64,000 nucleotides of DNA from the NCBI RefSeq assembly GCF_030272615.1, contig NC_081410.1:141700849-141764848 (forward strand), given 5' to 3'. Made by a program: the position numbers and the translations under genes. Of the stretch, positions 44,141 to 57,832 are shown piece after piece. The stretch is from Cryptomeria japonica. Taxonomy: Eukaryota; Streptophyta; Pinopsida; Cupressales; Cupressaceae. The first letter of the stretch is position 1; each line of letters opens with the position of its first letter. The notes under the pieces were generated by a model. It was given only the letters and a program-made list of their open reading frames with translations. It was not told where the DNA came from and did not search any database.

Positions 44141-46669
44141 TAAAAATATATATATAAATTTAAAAAAGAGAAAACCCTAGCTCGGTTAGAGCTAGGGTAG
44201 AGGGAAAGATAAATAAGTTTAAGGGTTTTTGTTTTAAAAAAAAAGATTCAAAGAAGTAATTTTATAATGTATTATAAATTAGGGTTTTTCATGAGTTTTT
44301 TAAAAAAAAGTTGTGAAAAAAAATTTATATTTAAAATTGATTAGGTTTTTCAATTTAGATAGACGTGGAAAATTTAATCCCAATTATTTACTTTATTAAA
44401 TTAACTATTGTGAAACCTTGATTAAATAAAGAAGGAAATTAATTCCTTGAAAGCCAAAATTGATTTTGGAAAGATAATTTTTCCTCATTGGATAATGTCA
44501 TTTAGAAATTGCGTTGACACTTAAATCCAATAAAATAAATAATGATTTAAAGAGAAATTTAGACAATATGACTTTATTGGAGATCAATTTTTATCTACGT
44601 CTACCAATTTAAATGAGTTTAATAAATTAAACTAACGACTATATTTGATGAGAAAATAAATTAAAACATTTAGTTTCCACAAATGAATTTTATCATATTT
44701 GATTTTTAGGGATTTTTCTCATTTTGCCCCCAGTGTCTAGCAAGGAAAGGAATATGACAGGTGAATAAATATGCTTGCTGAAATGATGGTGGATAGAGGG
44801 AAGACAAAGGCCTTTTATCATGGAGACAATACAAATACAATTTTCAAGGGCTATTGCATGATGGGACAAGAGACTCGATATGACAATGTAAAGCAGTGAC
44901 ATGGCATGAGGGACATGTCAAGAGGTTTTTGAAACCATGTTTAAATTTTGTGTCCTTATGTCAGATCAAGATCAAGGAATGAAAAAGAGTGTATGGATAG
45001 TGATAAGATACGGATAGGATAAGAAAGACCAAGAATGGATAAGGGACATGGACTGAAGGTCGGGATTGGCTAAGGGATAGTGGCAGAAAGTTGCAATAAG
45101 CTAGGGAATATGGATGAAAGGTTGTAATAAGCAAATGGATAATGGTCAACGCTTGTAGAGTCATACTTTAACATTTGTGCATTGCCTTATTTTAGGGTTT
45201 TTGCATCGCATTAACATTTCTTCTATGTTGTGCACTTGGTCTTTATCATTTACAAGCATCGAGTCCTTCTTCTGCATTCCTCATTTTTCTCGCTTTCGAA
45301 TTAGGTCTTGTCGATAGCAATCTTCAGTCATGATTTTGTTCAATCCTCATCCTTGTCAATATTGTCATTTTGCGATCGATTCATCATCGATCCTTGTCCT
45401 CTTGTCAATTTTGTCATTTTGCGATCGATTTGTCATCGATCCTTGTCCTCTTGTCAATTTTATCATTTTGCGATCAATTCGTCATCGATCCTTGTCCTCT
45501 TGTCAATCTTGTCATTTTGCAATCGATTTGTCATCGATCCTTGTCCTGGTCAATCTTGTCATTTTGCGATCGATTTGTCATCGATCGTTGTCCTTTTTCA
45601 ATCATGTCAATTTGGATCAATTAGTCATTGTTCCTCCTCAATTGGCGCCTATCAATTTTATCTCTTTGTCAATCTTGGTCTATTTGTCAACCAATCTCAA
45701 TCATTTATCAGCATTGGTCCTTTGTCAATCAAAATCATGGCCGAATCGACATTAATTTCTTGTTGTCTTGACCTAATTCCTTGTCCTCTTATTTCTAGGA
45801 TTTTATGATTTATTCATTTAATCTTGATTGTCATTTTCCCTCTAGGTTAAATAATTTATTTATTTATCCTAAGTCTTCTTGTCACAATTAAATATTTATT
45901 TAATTGGCTAATTAATTCCCCCCTCTTTTTGTGAATTAATTAATGAATGAAAAATTATTAATTAATTCACCTAATTTTCTAATTTCATCAATTTCTAATT
46001 TCCTAATTTCCAATTCATCATTTCTAACCTTATTTACTAATTTCTTCTAATTCCTAATTTTCTATTTCTCCTATTTTCTTCATTTTTTCTAATATTTCCC
46101 CTAATTTCATGGGAATGGTATTTCAATTTTGTCATAATTTGTCATAATTTGTCAATCAATCAATCTTGCATGTCAATTTTGTCATAATTGTGTCAATCAA
46201 TCAATCTTGCATAGAAAATGCCAATCTTGTCATAATTTGTCATATTTGTCATAATTTGTCATATTTGTCATTCTTGATTTGAAATTTCCTTTCAAATCTC
46301 TTCATGCTAATCTTGTCATCTCTTCAATTTGTCTATAAATTGGATGATTTTTCTTTAGTCATGAGAGGATCAATCACACTTCTAGTATCCTTACGCTGTC
46401 ATTTCATCTTGTCAATCTTGCTTTCATACTATGCTTTTGCACTTGTAGGTGAGATCCACAAACAAAGTAATTTGAAGGAGAAAGAAGGACAATGGAGAAT
46501 TATGGAGGAGATATTCGCGTTTGTAATGGTTTGCATTTGGTTTGATTATCTTGTCTTCATATCTCTATTGAATGTTTTTAGGATTTCTTATCATTGCAAT
46601 CTAGTTTTTGTGATTGAGCTAGTTTAATGTCTATTGCTTTGATGAATTCCAAATTCCTATCTACATTTG
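44141..46669. other. AT-rich sequence with TTGTC-rich tandem repeats, no gene
   Basis: No ORF with recognisable motifs. From about 45300 to 46450 the pentamer TTGTC is very frequent (TTGTCAATCTTGTCATTTT, TTTGTCATAATTTGTCAT). ORFs in this part are products of the repeat. The left portion may include the end of the LTR that starts at 40870. The right edge is an abrupt junction with the truncated LARD LTR. Confidence 0.55.
45352..45594. repeat. 49-bp tandem repeat, five copies
   Basis: Units start at 45352, 45401, 45450, 45499 and about 45548 and read CTTGTCAATYTTGTCATTTT then GCGATCGATTTGTCATCGAT then CCTTGTCCT. Because 49 is not a multiple of three, all frames stay similarly open, which explains the overlapping ORFs. 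Confidence 0.93.
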
Positions 46670-49600
46670 TGAAAACAGGTTCTCACAAGGGCGTAAGCAA
46701 CAGGACGACTCCACAAAAGTGCTCCTATCTGGACAATACAACCACACACTAGCGAACGTAGGGACAAGTGTCATCACACAACCTGGTACGGTTACCATGG
46801 CAGGTCTTCATAGGTTTCGACCCCATACACTGGGTTACCCTGGCAACCTAATCCGAACCTCCGGCCCATCCAAGCCTCATGTGGACCCACACATCCTTAC
46901 AGGAAGACAAGGATGATGGATTGCCATTTAAGACCTTCTCACAGCATGTCGAGTCTGTGTTAGCACTTGTCCCATGTGTGAGGCACAATTATTTACTTAG
47001 AGATTAACATTCTAATCTACTATTTGGTTATCACTTATTAGACTCACTTTCGATGGGTTACCCAATAGCCACTTTGGGCGTGGCCCCCAATCGAAAGCCA
47101 CTTTCCCATACGACACTAAACTATACTCAAGCGACCTCAGAAACCAAGGAATACACATGGTCAAGCAAACAGAGTTCAAAAAGGAGGGAACAACCATTTG
47201 GTCAAAAATGACTCAAAAGAGGTACACTTACTGACTGTACTCTAACCAGAGACCTGACCAACTATGGTCAAACACGAATCATCATTCGATACCCACATAA
47301 AGGATATGACCAATACAACACCACAACAAAATAACAGTCAACTCGAGACCGAGGATAGAAACAGGTACCCAAATCAACCATACGACAAGGTCCAATCAAG
47401 CAAAGCAAGGCTTGCCATTACTTAAGCAAAAGCGAATACAAAAATTAAACTCGCATAGGCAATAACCAGCATATACAATCTTTTGAAATGATTTAAACAT
47501 TAAATGTCGATCAAGTCTTCTAAAAGATCTAAGTATCCAAATTACACTAATAGGAAATCATCATTGCAAGGTGAATACAATACCACAATTTGCAATAGTA
47601 CCATTGTCTATTTCTCGAACAGAGGAAAAATATAATTAAACCATTTATTCTACTAATTGAGAATATCAGTAACTTAACAATTTTTCCAAATGATACTTAA
47701 TAAAATTTCTAAAAGCATGTCGTTTAAATTCATAATGTCCAATGATAAAATATTCATTTCTAACATTTCCAGATGGCCTATAACATTAAAATATTCAAAT
47801 AATATATATTCCTGAGTAATGTATATTTTATCTCGAAATTTTTTCAATATAAATAATATTCTATTTTTTTCCAAAAAGATGCTTCCCTAATATTACAGGT
47901 CCAAAAGGATTAAATATTAATTCATATATATTTATTAACCCACGGTTAATAAAATATACACAATTAATAATTAATAATGCCTAATAATCCAATTAAATAT
48001 TAATTAATATATATATATATATATTAATTTTCATTAATAAAATATATATTATTAATAATTTAAAAATGTTCAACTTTCACATTAAATATTATTTAACATA
48101 TATACATTTATTTCCATCAATAAATATATATTAATATTAATTAAAAACTTTATATTAAAAAAATACTTTTAAATTAATAAACTTATTTAAAAATTTTTTT
48201 TTTAACTAAAAAAATAAAAATAAAAAAAAGATTCAAAGGGGGGCGGCGAGGGTCGGGCCCACCTCCCTTATGCGAGGGTTGGGCGGCCACTGTCGTGCCC
48301 TAACCGCGGGCGATGCAGGTCCTGCGGCGCCTATGCGGCCACCATGGTCCTGCGGCCACCGCAGGGGTCGCAACTTGCTGCGGCCACCGCCGGCTACGAC
48401 TTGCATAGGGGGAGGAGGCGGCAGGTTGAGCCTCCGCTCCCCACTCCTCCAAACCCCAACGAAAATAAAAATTTTGTTCTCTATTTTTAAAAAAAAATAA
48501 ATTTCGATTTTTGCAAAATACATATTTTTGTTTGATGATTTCTTTTCTCAAAAGAAACAAACCCCCAATTATTTATTTTCCTTTTTCAAAAACACAAACA
48601 CCCATTTTGTTTAAAACAGTCTCATAATGAGACTTAAATAAAAATTTCCAGCATAATAGAGGTTTTCAAAATTGAAGAATATGCGGAAAAACCATCCAAA
48701 TAATAATCCTTTTGGGCATAAGAAAGCTCATTTTTCATGCAAGGATTCAAGCAATAAGCCAATACCAACTAATTTCCACAATGATTCATAACCTTGAGGC
48801 AATCAATGGAGAAATTAAAACCAAACAACATGAAGAACATCCAAACCCCATTTAAAAAAAATAAAATTTAAACAATAACTAATTGATAACCAGAATTCCT
48901 ACCTTAATAAGCATTCTTGGAAAGGATCTGGTGAAGAGCCCCAACCTGCAGCTCAAGGAATCCTTCTCCTTCCAAAATCCCCAAATTTTTCATCCCAAAA
49001 TATTTTCCAAAAAATTCAATCCCCACTATTTTCCAAAAGTCTAGGTTAAATGGGAAAAGTTTGACCAAAATTTTTATTTTTGGATTTAAAATAAATCACA
49101 AAAACAATTCTTTTAAACTATATCAACAAATTAAACTTGCCTTTCAAATTTAAAATTGATTTTTCCAAATAATTGAATTTAACCTTTCTATTTCCAAAAT
49201 GTCAAGAAGATAAAGTTAATTCTATTCCAATTAAATTTCGATCTTTCATTTCATAGGCATAAACATAATACATTTAATATTGAAATTTAACTATTTAATT
49301 GCACTTGCTACCAAATTGAATTGGGCAATTCAATTAACGATTAATCACATAAATAAATCTTGTTTAATTTAGTCCCTTAATCTTTAATGCACAAACACAT
49401 ACTTAATCCAATTAAATACTAAGGACTAATTACTCAATTTAACCATACACGCAAAACACGCAACCGAAGAAGCCAAATAGACAGACGACTCGCATACCCA
49501 ACCAAAGGGAGTACCAACGACGATTGACGATGCTCACTTGAGCATGACTATGGTCAAACGAGGATATCACGACCACCTAATCCAACTCGAAGGATTTAAA

Positions 49601-49896
49601 GAGGTACACTCAAACCTGCGAATCCAGGTGAAGACGAACCTTGCACTCATGCGGTACTGTACCTGAAATCTCCTGCAACCAAGAGTCATACATGCATACA
49701 TATATAAATTTAATGAACGCGTTAGTCCGAGATGATAACACGAAATAGGAGAATTAATTAACTTGCATACAAATTGGTGCGAAAACCACATTAATAGATA
49801 TGGACTAAATCAAACATCTGACTATAATCATTATATTATGATAAACTAACCAAGGTCAAACTGAGATTAGAAATTGATTAGGGCAAGGGTACTACA
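46670..49896 (-). repeat. 3' LTR of the LARD-like element, truncated
   Basis: On the minus strand it begins TGTAGTACCC after the PPT. It matches 54504-57787 with scattered substitutions and small indels. It ends abruptly at 46670, within TGAAAACAGG, where the partner continues for 902 bp to its TGTAATGCC terminus. Confidence 0.88.
48238..48465. repeat. GC-rich island in the LARD LTR (left copy)
   Basis: About 225 bp rich in GCGGCCACC, CGGCGCC and GGGGGAGGAGGCGGCAGG, bounded by A-runs on the left and AAAATAAAAATTT on the right. The matching island in the other LTR is at 56074-56300. Overlapping ORFs here are compositional. Confidence 0.85.
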
Positions 49897-49908
49897 TTCT
49901 TCCCCCCT
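49897..49908 (-). other. polypurine tract of the LARD-like element
   Basis: The minus strand reads AGGGGGGAAGAA directly before the LTR start TGTAGTACCC. Confidence 0.8.
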
Positions 49909-52900
49909 AGGTCCCGACTTACTCCTAGAAGTCATAAGGCTAGATGGAGAACATGTCGTACGCATAAGCCCTGAAACTCATTCAACACATATTAAATTGC
50001 ACATAGGAATCTTTCCATAAATAAATGAAACATTATTGCTAAATCCTCTACGAATGCCATTACCCATTGGCAATATACATCTAAATCCATACACTTCTTA
50101 AAATATTCTAGGAATCATCAATAATCATAGTAGAGGAATAAGAATTTTCTCTCTTTCATTACACCAAGTTAATGCATTACAAAGAGGTAAACAACAATTA
50201 CCATACTCCTCTATAAAACATGACAAGGAAACATGCCATCATGATCAATTTCTACAACCAAAACATCTTTTTCACAAAAATTTATCGCATAGAACTAGCT
50301 TCAAATATCAATTTCTACAACCAAGTTAACTTTCAATAAATAAGAGCAATGTAAATAACTCAATTGTTTACACTTGCTAGGCATAAGGAAACCTTTCCAA
50401 AGACTATGTCCCATAACATAGTGACAAGTTAACACCATTTACTCCATGATACCAATAATAACCATCCACATAACTAGAATGCATAACTCAAAAGGCCACA
50501 AGTGAGCATGTCTAATGCTCGGTCAAAGATAACATGCACAATCAACATCTCTATGCCTGATCTTAGAACAATAATATGATCATAAATATCCAATATCTCA
50601 CTCAAAGGCTTGATGGTGCTAGGGCACACCATAGCGGTGCTACCTTCCATACAAGACCTTCGTGGACATCCCTTGTTGAGTAAGGTGGTTAGCCTCCAAG
50701 AGATAGTCACCACACATAGGTAGGTAGTGGATCCTAGTTGCATCACAGCTTCACATACCCCCATCCTCAAGGTTCCTTACGTCTACTTCCTCGAACACAC
50801 TCTACCAAGACCGTCTCATACGTCCTTGGAGAGGAATTTCACATTTCAACACAAGACCAACATACGAAAAACAATAAGGATAAACCAGTTTAGCCACCAA
50901 AGTACAGATGAATAAAGATAATAAATCATCAATTCCAACAGTAAGGCAATAAAATAATCCGGAATTGCAACACCAAATCAAAAGTGCAAAAGATCACAAG
51001 ATCATGGCTAAACCTTCAAAGTCAAAGTAAAATAAATTGCTGGTCCCCAAAGAAATATAAAGAATATCACAACTGCACATAACATCACTATGTGACTAGC
51101 ATCTAGCCACCAACGAGGAAGGGAGGAACAATTGTCTAGCTATTGCAGTAGCTCATCATGTGGTGCGACATAGTCACACTACCCACATGGCATGACGGTG
51201 TCACCTTGACATCACCCCACATCACGTCGTCACGCGGAATGGCCATACCCCAAGCGGAGAAGACACACAATGGACATATCCCACATGGTAGTGTACCTCG
51301 CGGAAACAAGCATGCGCAGGTCATGTCCCGCATAGCGACGTATCTAGAAGGATACTTGCCGTAAGCGAGAGGTATACATGGCTAAGGTCCACCCACATGC
51401 CCACCAATACATACAAACTGGAAGCTCATGTGGATAAACCTACCTTTCTTGAAGACAAGGAAAATGATCCTCCAAAATGCACCATCACTATGCTCAAGAA
51501 ATTCCATCAAAATGCTCAAATAAGGAAGGAATAGGCTGCCACACATAAACCTATAATTAGATTCATCAAAAGGGAAAGTATTGAGTACACCTTTGATATA
51601 GTTTTATAGTATAACTATATCATTCCTCGAAATAGAGAAGCTAAAGTCGCTTCGCGCCGATATTACTCCTACGCCAATCCATACTATTCCAAGAATGGTG
51701 ACTTCTAATACTACCCCTAAACATACTGAATTACCCACAACCCGAGGTTTGGTACTCAGTAGGGACACAAATAAGAAACATCACATAAACAGTATGGTTT
51801 CCCATACTCATAAGCAACATATCCTCCATGGTTGATTACTTCACCAATCCATGGGCCCATATAATAAGTATTGGTTTCTTACAATACACACGAATACACC
51901 AGTACTGGTTTAGTCACATTTAGGGGGAGTACTTTCCAGTACACTATCACCTATTCAAGGAACATTTTAAATAATGCTTCCCACATGAATAACTGAATAA
52001 AGTTTACTCTAGATTTAGGTACCGACACTATTAACAATTCACAATTACATAAGGAAATAACATCATTCCTATATCTTTCTCAAATTTCACTAAGCATACG
52101 AATTCACATTACTAACTATGCAAATTTTCTTTTCCAAAAAGGACTTTCATCTTTCAATATGAAGCCAAAATGCAACAGTACAATTTCACATGTTTTAAAA
52201 ACATTCTATTTAAATCAATGCATTCTTTGTAGCATTTCTAAAAATCTTATAATATAGTCAACGAGAAGGGAAAGAGAGTTTGATAACCAAACTATTTCCT
52301 ACAAAGACACAAGATCAACAAGATCACACTATATACTAAAATTTCTCACTGTAGGCCTATCATTAATTGCACGGTTTTCATTTTGCTACCATTTTTAGAA
52401 GGATGCCAAATAGCCTAATCATGACATTTCCAATTATTATGGTTGCAACAGAATGTTCTAGTTTTCCAAACAACAGAGATCAAAACAGGTAATCTCATCG
52501 ATGATGCAAAGTCTCTTGAGAACACTCACTACTATAATACAATACAGACACATGTCATAATTTGCAACCTATCATTGAAAATCAAATTACGATCAAAAGG
52601 TAAGCGAGGAGCTATCAACAAAATAATACATATCAATGCCTACACATCAAACAGGCTTTTCATTTGCACTTTCTAAACATAATAAGGTAATTACATATAC
52701 CCAAAAGCAAGTCCAATGGAGCATTGCTAAAATAAATCCTCAATCAATCTGGTTTAATGAAATACATAAAACAATCTTTCGTGGAACACAATAATACACT
52801 CTTGAAGCTACTATAACATGTTCCCTTTTTATACTTCCTTCATAACAAAGTAGTTTCACATAACAACTATTCGCATATAAATGCACATTACTTAAAATAG

Positions 52901-53587
52901 AATTTAATTATGTTACTCCTCTAATACACAAGAAGAATTCTTTAAATGAAAACATACACTTTTCTTCCAATAACCAATATTAACTTTCAAACCCAAAGCC
53001 CCTTTTTTATTATCTAAAACACAGAAGCATCATAGGGTTCACACAGGGTTCAAGAAGTCACACCCTTTTCTTTTGCAAAAAGAAACCTCATATAAGAGAT
53101 AATTACACATATCCCAACATTTTAATTTCTAGTGAGAGAGAGGAGGAAGGGTGTTTAATCATTCAATTTGCTACTTAATAAGCATTCAATATTTGCCATA
53201 CTAGTCCTTCAAGCGAACAACACTAAGCTAGATCATAATCTTAAACAAGCACACTTCGCACTTTCAGATTCCAGACAAGCACTGGCCAACCCAAATGGAT
53301 TAGTCTAAAGAGTACAACAATTGATGAGGAAGGTACATACGACTCTCTTGCAGAATACGAGTAATCGTAGACCAAGACATCGATAAGCACATAAAGAACA
53401 TATAATCATTCAGAACACCAACATTAAGAAGGTGAGAACAAGTTGTGAACACACATGTTACACACAAGTTAAGATCTGCTCAATCACTCACATACAAAAA
53501 GGAGGACAAGCATGCACATAAGGTCGATACACCTCACACCAACTAAGGGCACACGCGACACCAAATATCCCAGTGTTTGCAACATGG
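49909..53587. other. non-coding interior of the LARD-like element
   Basis: All open frames on both strands are under 100 codons and show no Gag, protease, RT, RNase H or integrase motif. The sequence is A/C-rich on the plus strand. Near 51720-51960 short phrases such as AGTAYTGGTTT recur. Confidence 0.7.
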
Positions 53588-53599
53588 GCTCTGATACCA
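53588..53599 (-). other. primer-binding site of the LARD-like element (tRNA-iMet type)
   Basis: The minus strand reads TGGTATCAGAGC, two bases inside the LTR end (TTACA). This is the standard initiator-Met primer site of plant LTR elements. Confidence 0.9.
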
Positions 53600-53601
53600 A
53601 A

Positions 53602-56600
53602 TGTAATGCCTCGCTAGGAAACCTTGAAGGGATAAAGCTAAAACATACAAACGGAGTGCAATAAATTTTTAAAAAAAAAGTTAAACACAACATTAAGATA
53701 CATCGAGATATCAAAGTACAGATTACATAGCGGAAGACATCATCTAACACCTAAAGAGTTTCCCAACGTGATTACTTAATTACACATTTAACTTAACTCA
53801 CACAATTAATCCAATAAGCTGATTATCTTTAACGAGATAATTCTTAAACAAGGATAATTTCTTTCAGATAGATGAAAACATAAATCACAAAATAAGGTTC
53901 ATCCATTAAGATTCCTCTTTATCCTTCATTCAAACTTTTCATTAAAATTTAAGTCATACATCTAATTTAACAACACACTTGAATTTCATCATAAACTTAT
54001 GAGATCTTTTCATGCATACTTAATTTCCTTAATGACAACTGAATAAAATCCATTATCCTAAGCTACATTTTTTCATGTTCCCATTTACTGCATTAAAAGA
54101 CGACTGAATACATGCATTTAAAATTAATTTCATCTTATCTACTTATACATTCTATCAAAATGTCATCCATACATGCTAACACTAAACATGAAACATAAGA
54201 ATAAAAGCATCACATAACACCAAGATGATCTCGGAGTTCACCCCTAAAGGGCTACATCTCTGGGTCTGCTCAACTACAAGACCCCTATGATAATTAATAA
54301 AGTTATGAATACATGAGGTTCTCATAATTTACAATCCTGCCATCAAGGCGAAACATAACAAATATACAAACGACCACATCAGTCAATAAATACATAATTG
54401 ATCCCTGAAAAAAGGAAAGGATCCAGCTGAACATAAGTAAAGCTAATACAAGGGTCCATTAGGACATCCACAAAACTGAGTCATCACCACCCAAGGTCTA
54501 ACATGAAAACAGGTTCTCACAAGGGCATAAGCAACATGACGACTCGACAAAAGTGCTCCTATCTGGACAATACAACCACACACTAGCGAATGTAGGGACA
54601 AGTGTCATCACACAACCTGGTACAGTTACCATGGCAGGTCTTCATAGGTTCCGACCCCATACACTGGGTTACCCTGGCAACCTAATCTGAACCTCCAGCC
54701 CATCCAAGCCTCATGTGGACCCACACATCCTTTCGTGAAGACAAGGATGATGGTTTGCCATTTCAGGCCTTCTCACAACATGTCGAGTCTGTGTTAGCAC
54801 TTGTCCCATGTGTGAGGCACAATTATTTACTTAGAGATTAACATTCTAATCTACTGTTAGGTTATCACTTATTAGACTCACTTTCGATGGGTTACCCAGC
54901 AGCCACTTTGGACGTGGCCCCCAATCGAAAGCCACTTTCCCATACAACACTAGACTATACTCAAGCAACCTCAGAAACCAAGGAATACACATGGTCAAGC
55001 AAACGAAGTTCAAAAAGGAGGGAACAACCATTTGGTCAAACACAACTCAAAAGAGGTACACTTACTGACGGTACTCTAACCAAAGACCTGACCAACTATG
55101 GTCAACCACGAATCATCATTTGACACCCACATAAAGGATATGACCAATACAACACCACAACAAAATAACAGTCAACTCGAGACCAAGGACAGAAACAGGT
55201 ACCCAAATCAACCATACGACAGGGTCCAATCAAACAAAGCAAGGCTTGCCATTACTTAAGCAAAAGCGAATATAGAAATTAAACTCGCATAGGCAATAAC
55301 CAACAGATACAATCTTTCAAAATGATTTAAACATTAAATGTCGATCAAGTCTTTTAAAAGATCTAAGTATCCAAATTACACTAATAGGAAATCATCATTG
55401 CAAGGTGAATACAATACCACAATTTGCAATAGTACCATTGTCTATTTCTCGAATAGAGGAAAAATATAATTAAACCATTTATTCTACTAATTGAGAATAT
55501 CAGTAACTTAACAATTTTTCCAAATGATACTTAATTAAATTTTCAAAAGCATATCATTTAAATTCATAATTTCCAATGATAAAATATCCATTTCTAACAT
55601 TTCCAGATGGCCTATAACATTAAAATCTTCAAATAATATATTTTCCTGAATGATGTATATTTTATCTCGAAAATTTTTCAATATAAATAATATTCTATCT
55701 TTTTCCAAAAAGATGCTTCCCTAATATTACAGGTCCAAAAGGATTAAATATTAATTCATATATATTTATTAACCCACGGTTAATAAAATATACACAATTA
55801 ATAATTAATAATGCCTAATAATCCAATTAAATATTAATTAATATATATATATATATATATTAATTTTCATTAATAAAATATATATTATTAATAATTTAAA
55901 AATGTTCAACTTTCACATTAAATATTATTTAACATATATACATTTATTTCCATCAATAAATATATATTAATATTAATTAAAAACTTTATATTAAAAAAAT
56001 ACTTTTAAATTAATAAACTTATTTTTTTAAAAAAAATTTAACTAAAAAAATAAAAATAAAAAAAAGATTCAAAGGGGGGCAGCGAGGGTCGGGCCCACCT
56101 CCCTTACGCGAGGGTTGGGTGGCCACTATTGTGCCCTAACCGCGGGCGACGCAGGTCCTGCGGCGCCTACACGGCCACCACGGTCCTGCGGCCACCGCGA
56201 GGGTCGCAACTTGCTGCGGCCACTGCCGGCTACGACTTGCGTAGGGGGAGGAGGCGGCAGGTTGAGCCTCCGCTCCCTGCTCCTCCAAACCCCAACGAAA
56301 ATAAAAATTTCGTTCTCTATTTTTTTTAAAAAATAAATTTCGATTTTTAGTTTGAAAACAATTTCGATTTTTGCAAAATACATATTTTTGTTTGATGATT
56401 TCTTTTCTCAAAAGAAAGAAACCCCCAATTATTTATTTTCCTTTTTCAAAAACACAAACACCCATTTTGTTTAAAACAGTCTCATAATGAGACTTAAATA
56501 AAAATTTCCAGCATAATAGAGGTTTTCAAAATTGAAGAATATGTGGAAAAACCATCCAAATAATAATCCTTTTGAGCATAAGAAAGCTCATTTTTCTTGC

Positions 56601-57787
56601 AAGGATTCAAGCAATAAGCCAATATCAACTAATTTCCACAATGATTCATAACCTTGAGGCAATCAATGGAGAAATTAAAACCAAACATCATGAAGAACAT
56701 CCAAACCCCATTTTAAAAAAATAAAATTTAAACAATAACTAATTGATAACTAGAATTCCTACCTTAATAAGCATTCCTGGAAAGGATCTGGTGGAGATCC
56801 CCAACCTGTAGCTCAAGGAATCCTTCTCCTTCCAAAATCCCCAAATCTTTCATCCCAAAATATTTTCCAAAAATATATTTTTCTCCAAAAAATTCAATCC
56901 CCAATATTTTCCAAAAGTCTAGGTTAAATGGGAAAAGTTTGACCAAAAAATTTATTTTTGAATTAAAATTTTTTATTTAAAATAAATCACAAAAATAATT
57001 CTTTTAAACTATATCAACAAATTAAACTTGCCTTTCAAATTTAAAATTGATTTTTCCAAATAATTGAATTTAACCTTTCTATTTTCAAAATGCCAAGAAG
57101 ATAAAGTAAAATCTATTTCAATTAAATTTCGATCTTTCATTTCATAGGCATAAACATAATACATTTAATATTTAAATTTAACCATTTAATTGCACTTGCT
57201 ACCAAACTGAATTGGGCAATTCAATTAACGATTAATCACATAAAGAAATCCTGTTTAATTTAGTCTCTTAATCTTTAATGCACAAACACATATTTAATCC
57301 AATTAAATACTAAGGACTAATTACTCAATTTAACCATACACACAAAACACGCAACCCAAGAAGCTAAATAGACAACCAACTCGCATACCCAACCAAAGGG
57401 AGTACCGACGACGACTGACGACGCTCACTTGAGCACGACTATGGTCAAACGAGGATATTACGACCACCTAATCCAACTCGAAGGATTTAAAGAGGTACAC
57501 TCAAACCTGCAAATCCAGGTGAAGACGAACCTCGCACTCATGCAATACTGTACTTGAAATCTCTTGCAACCAAGAGTCATGCATGCATACATATATAAAT
57601 TTAATGAACGTGTTAGTCCGAGATAATAACACGAAATAGGAGAATTAATTAACTTGCATACAAATTTGTGCGAAAACCACATTAATAGATATGCACTAAA
57701 TCAAACATTTGACTATAATCATTATATTATGATAAACTAACCAAGGTCAAACTGAGATTAGAAATTGATTAGGGAAGGGGTACTACA
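53602..57787 (-). repeat. 5' LTR of the LARD-like element (4186 bp, complete)
   Basis: On the minus strand it starts TGTAGTACCCC at 57787 and ends GGCATTACA at 53602, giving TG...CA ends. A GC-rich island lies at 56074-56300. Confidence 0.88.
56074..56300. repeat. GC-rich island in the LARD LTR (right copy)
   Basis: Counterpart of 48238-48465, with mainly C/T and G/A differences between the copies (for example ATGCGAGG against ACGCGAGG). Confidence 0.85.
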
Positions 57788-57832
57788 ACATACCTTGTAC
57801 CTGTAAACACTCCACAAATGTCAAGTGTACAT

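Larger units (their letters stand above)
46670..57787 (-). mobile_element. LARD-like LTR retrotransposon with 4.2-kb LTR and non-coding interior
   Basis: The right LTR (53602-57787) and left LTR (46670-49896) are homologous over about 3.2 kb; the left copy lacks the last 0.9 kb. The minus strand has a PBS, TGGTATCAGAGC, two bases inside the right LTR and a PPT, AGGGGGGAAGAA, next to the left LTR, fixing the orientation. The 3.7-kb interior shows no gag or pol motif. Long LTRs of about 4.5 kb with a non-coding interior of about 3.5 kb are the definition of LARDs, so this copy would depend on another element's proteins. Only the right outer flank is intact (next bases ACATA), so a target duplication cannot be tested. 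Confidence 0.82.

Noticed and set aside
45308-45808. Three overlapping ORFs with repeated SILSFCDRF-like phrases
   Set aside because: They are generated by the 49-bp tandem repeat rotating through the frames, with no start context or domain.
48233-48560. Gly/Arg/Pro-rich ORFs in the GC islands (also 56115-56411 and 58587-59139)
   Set aside because: Several frames on both strands are open through the same GC-rich DNA, with no shared domain. The LTR context argues for composition only.
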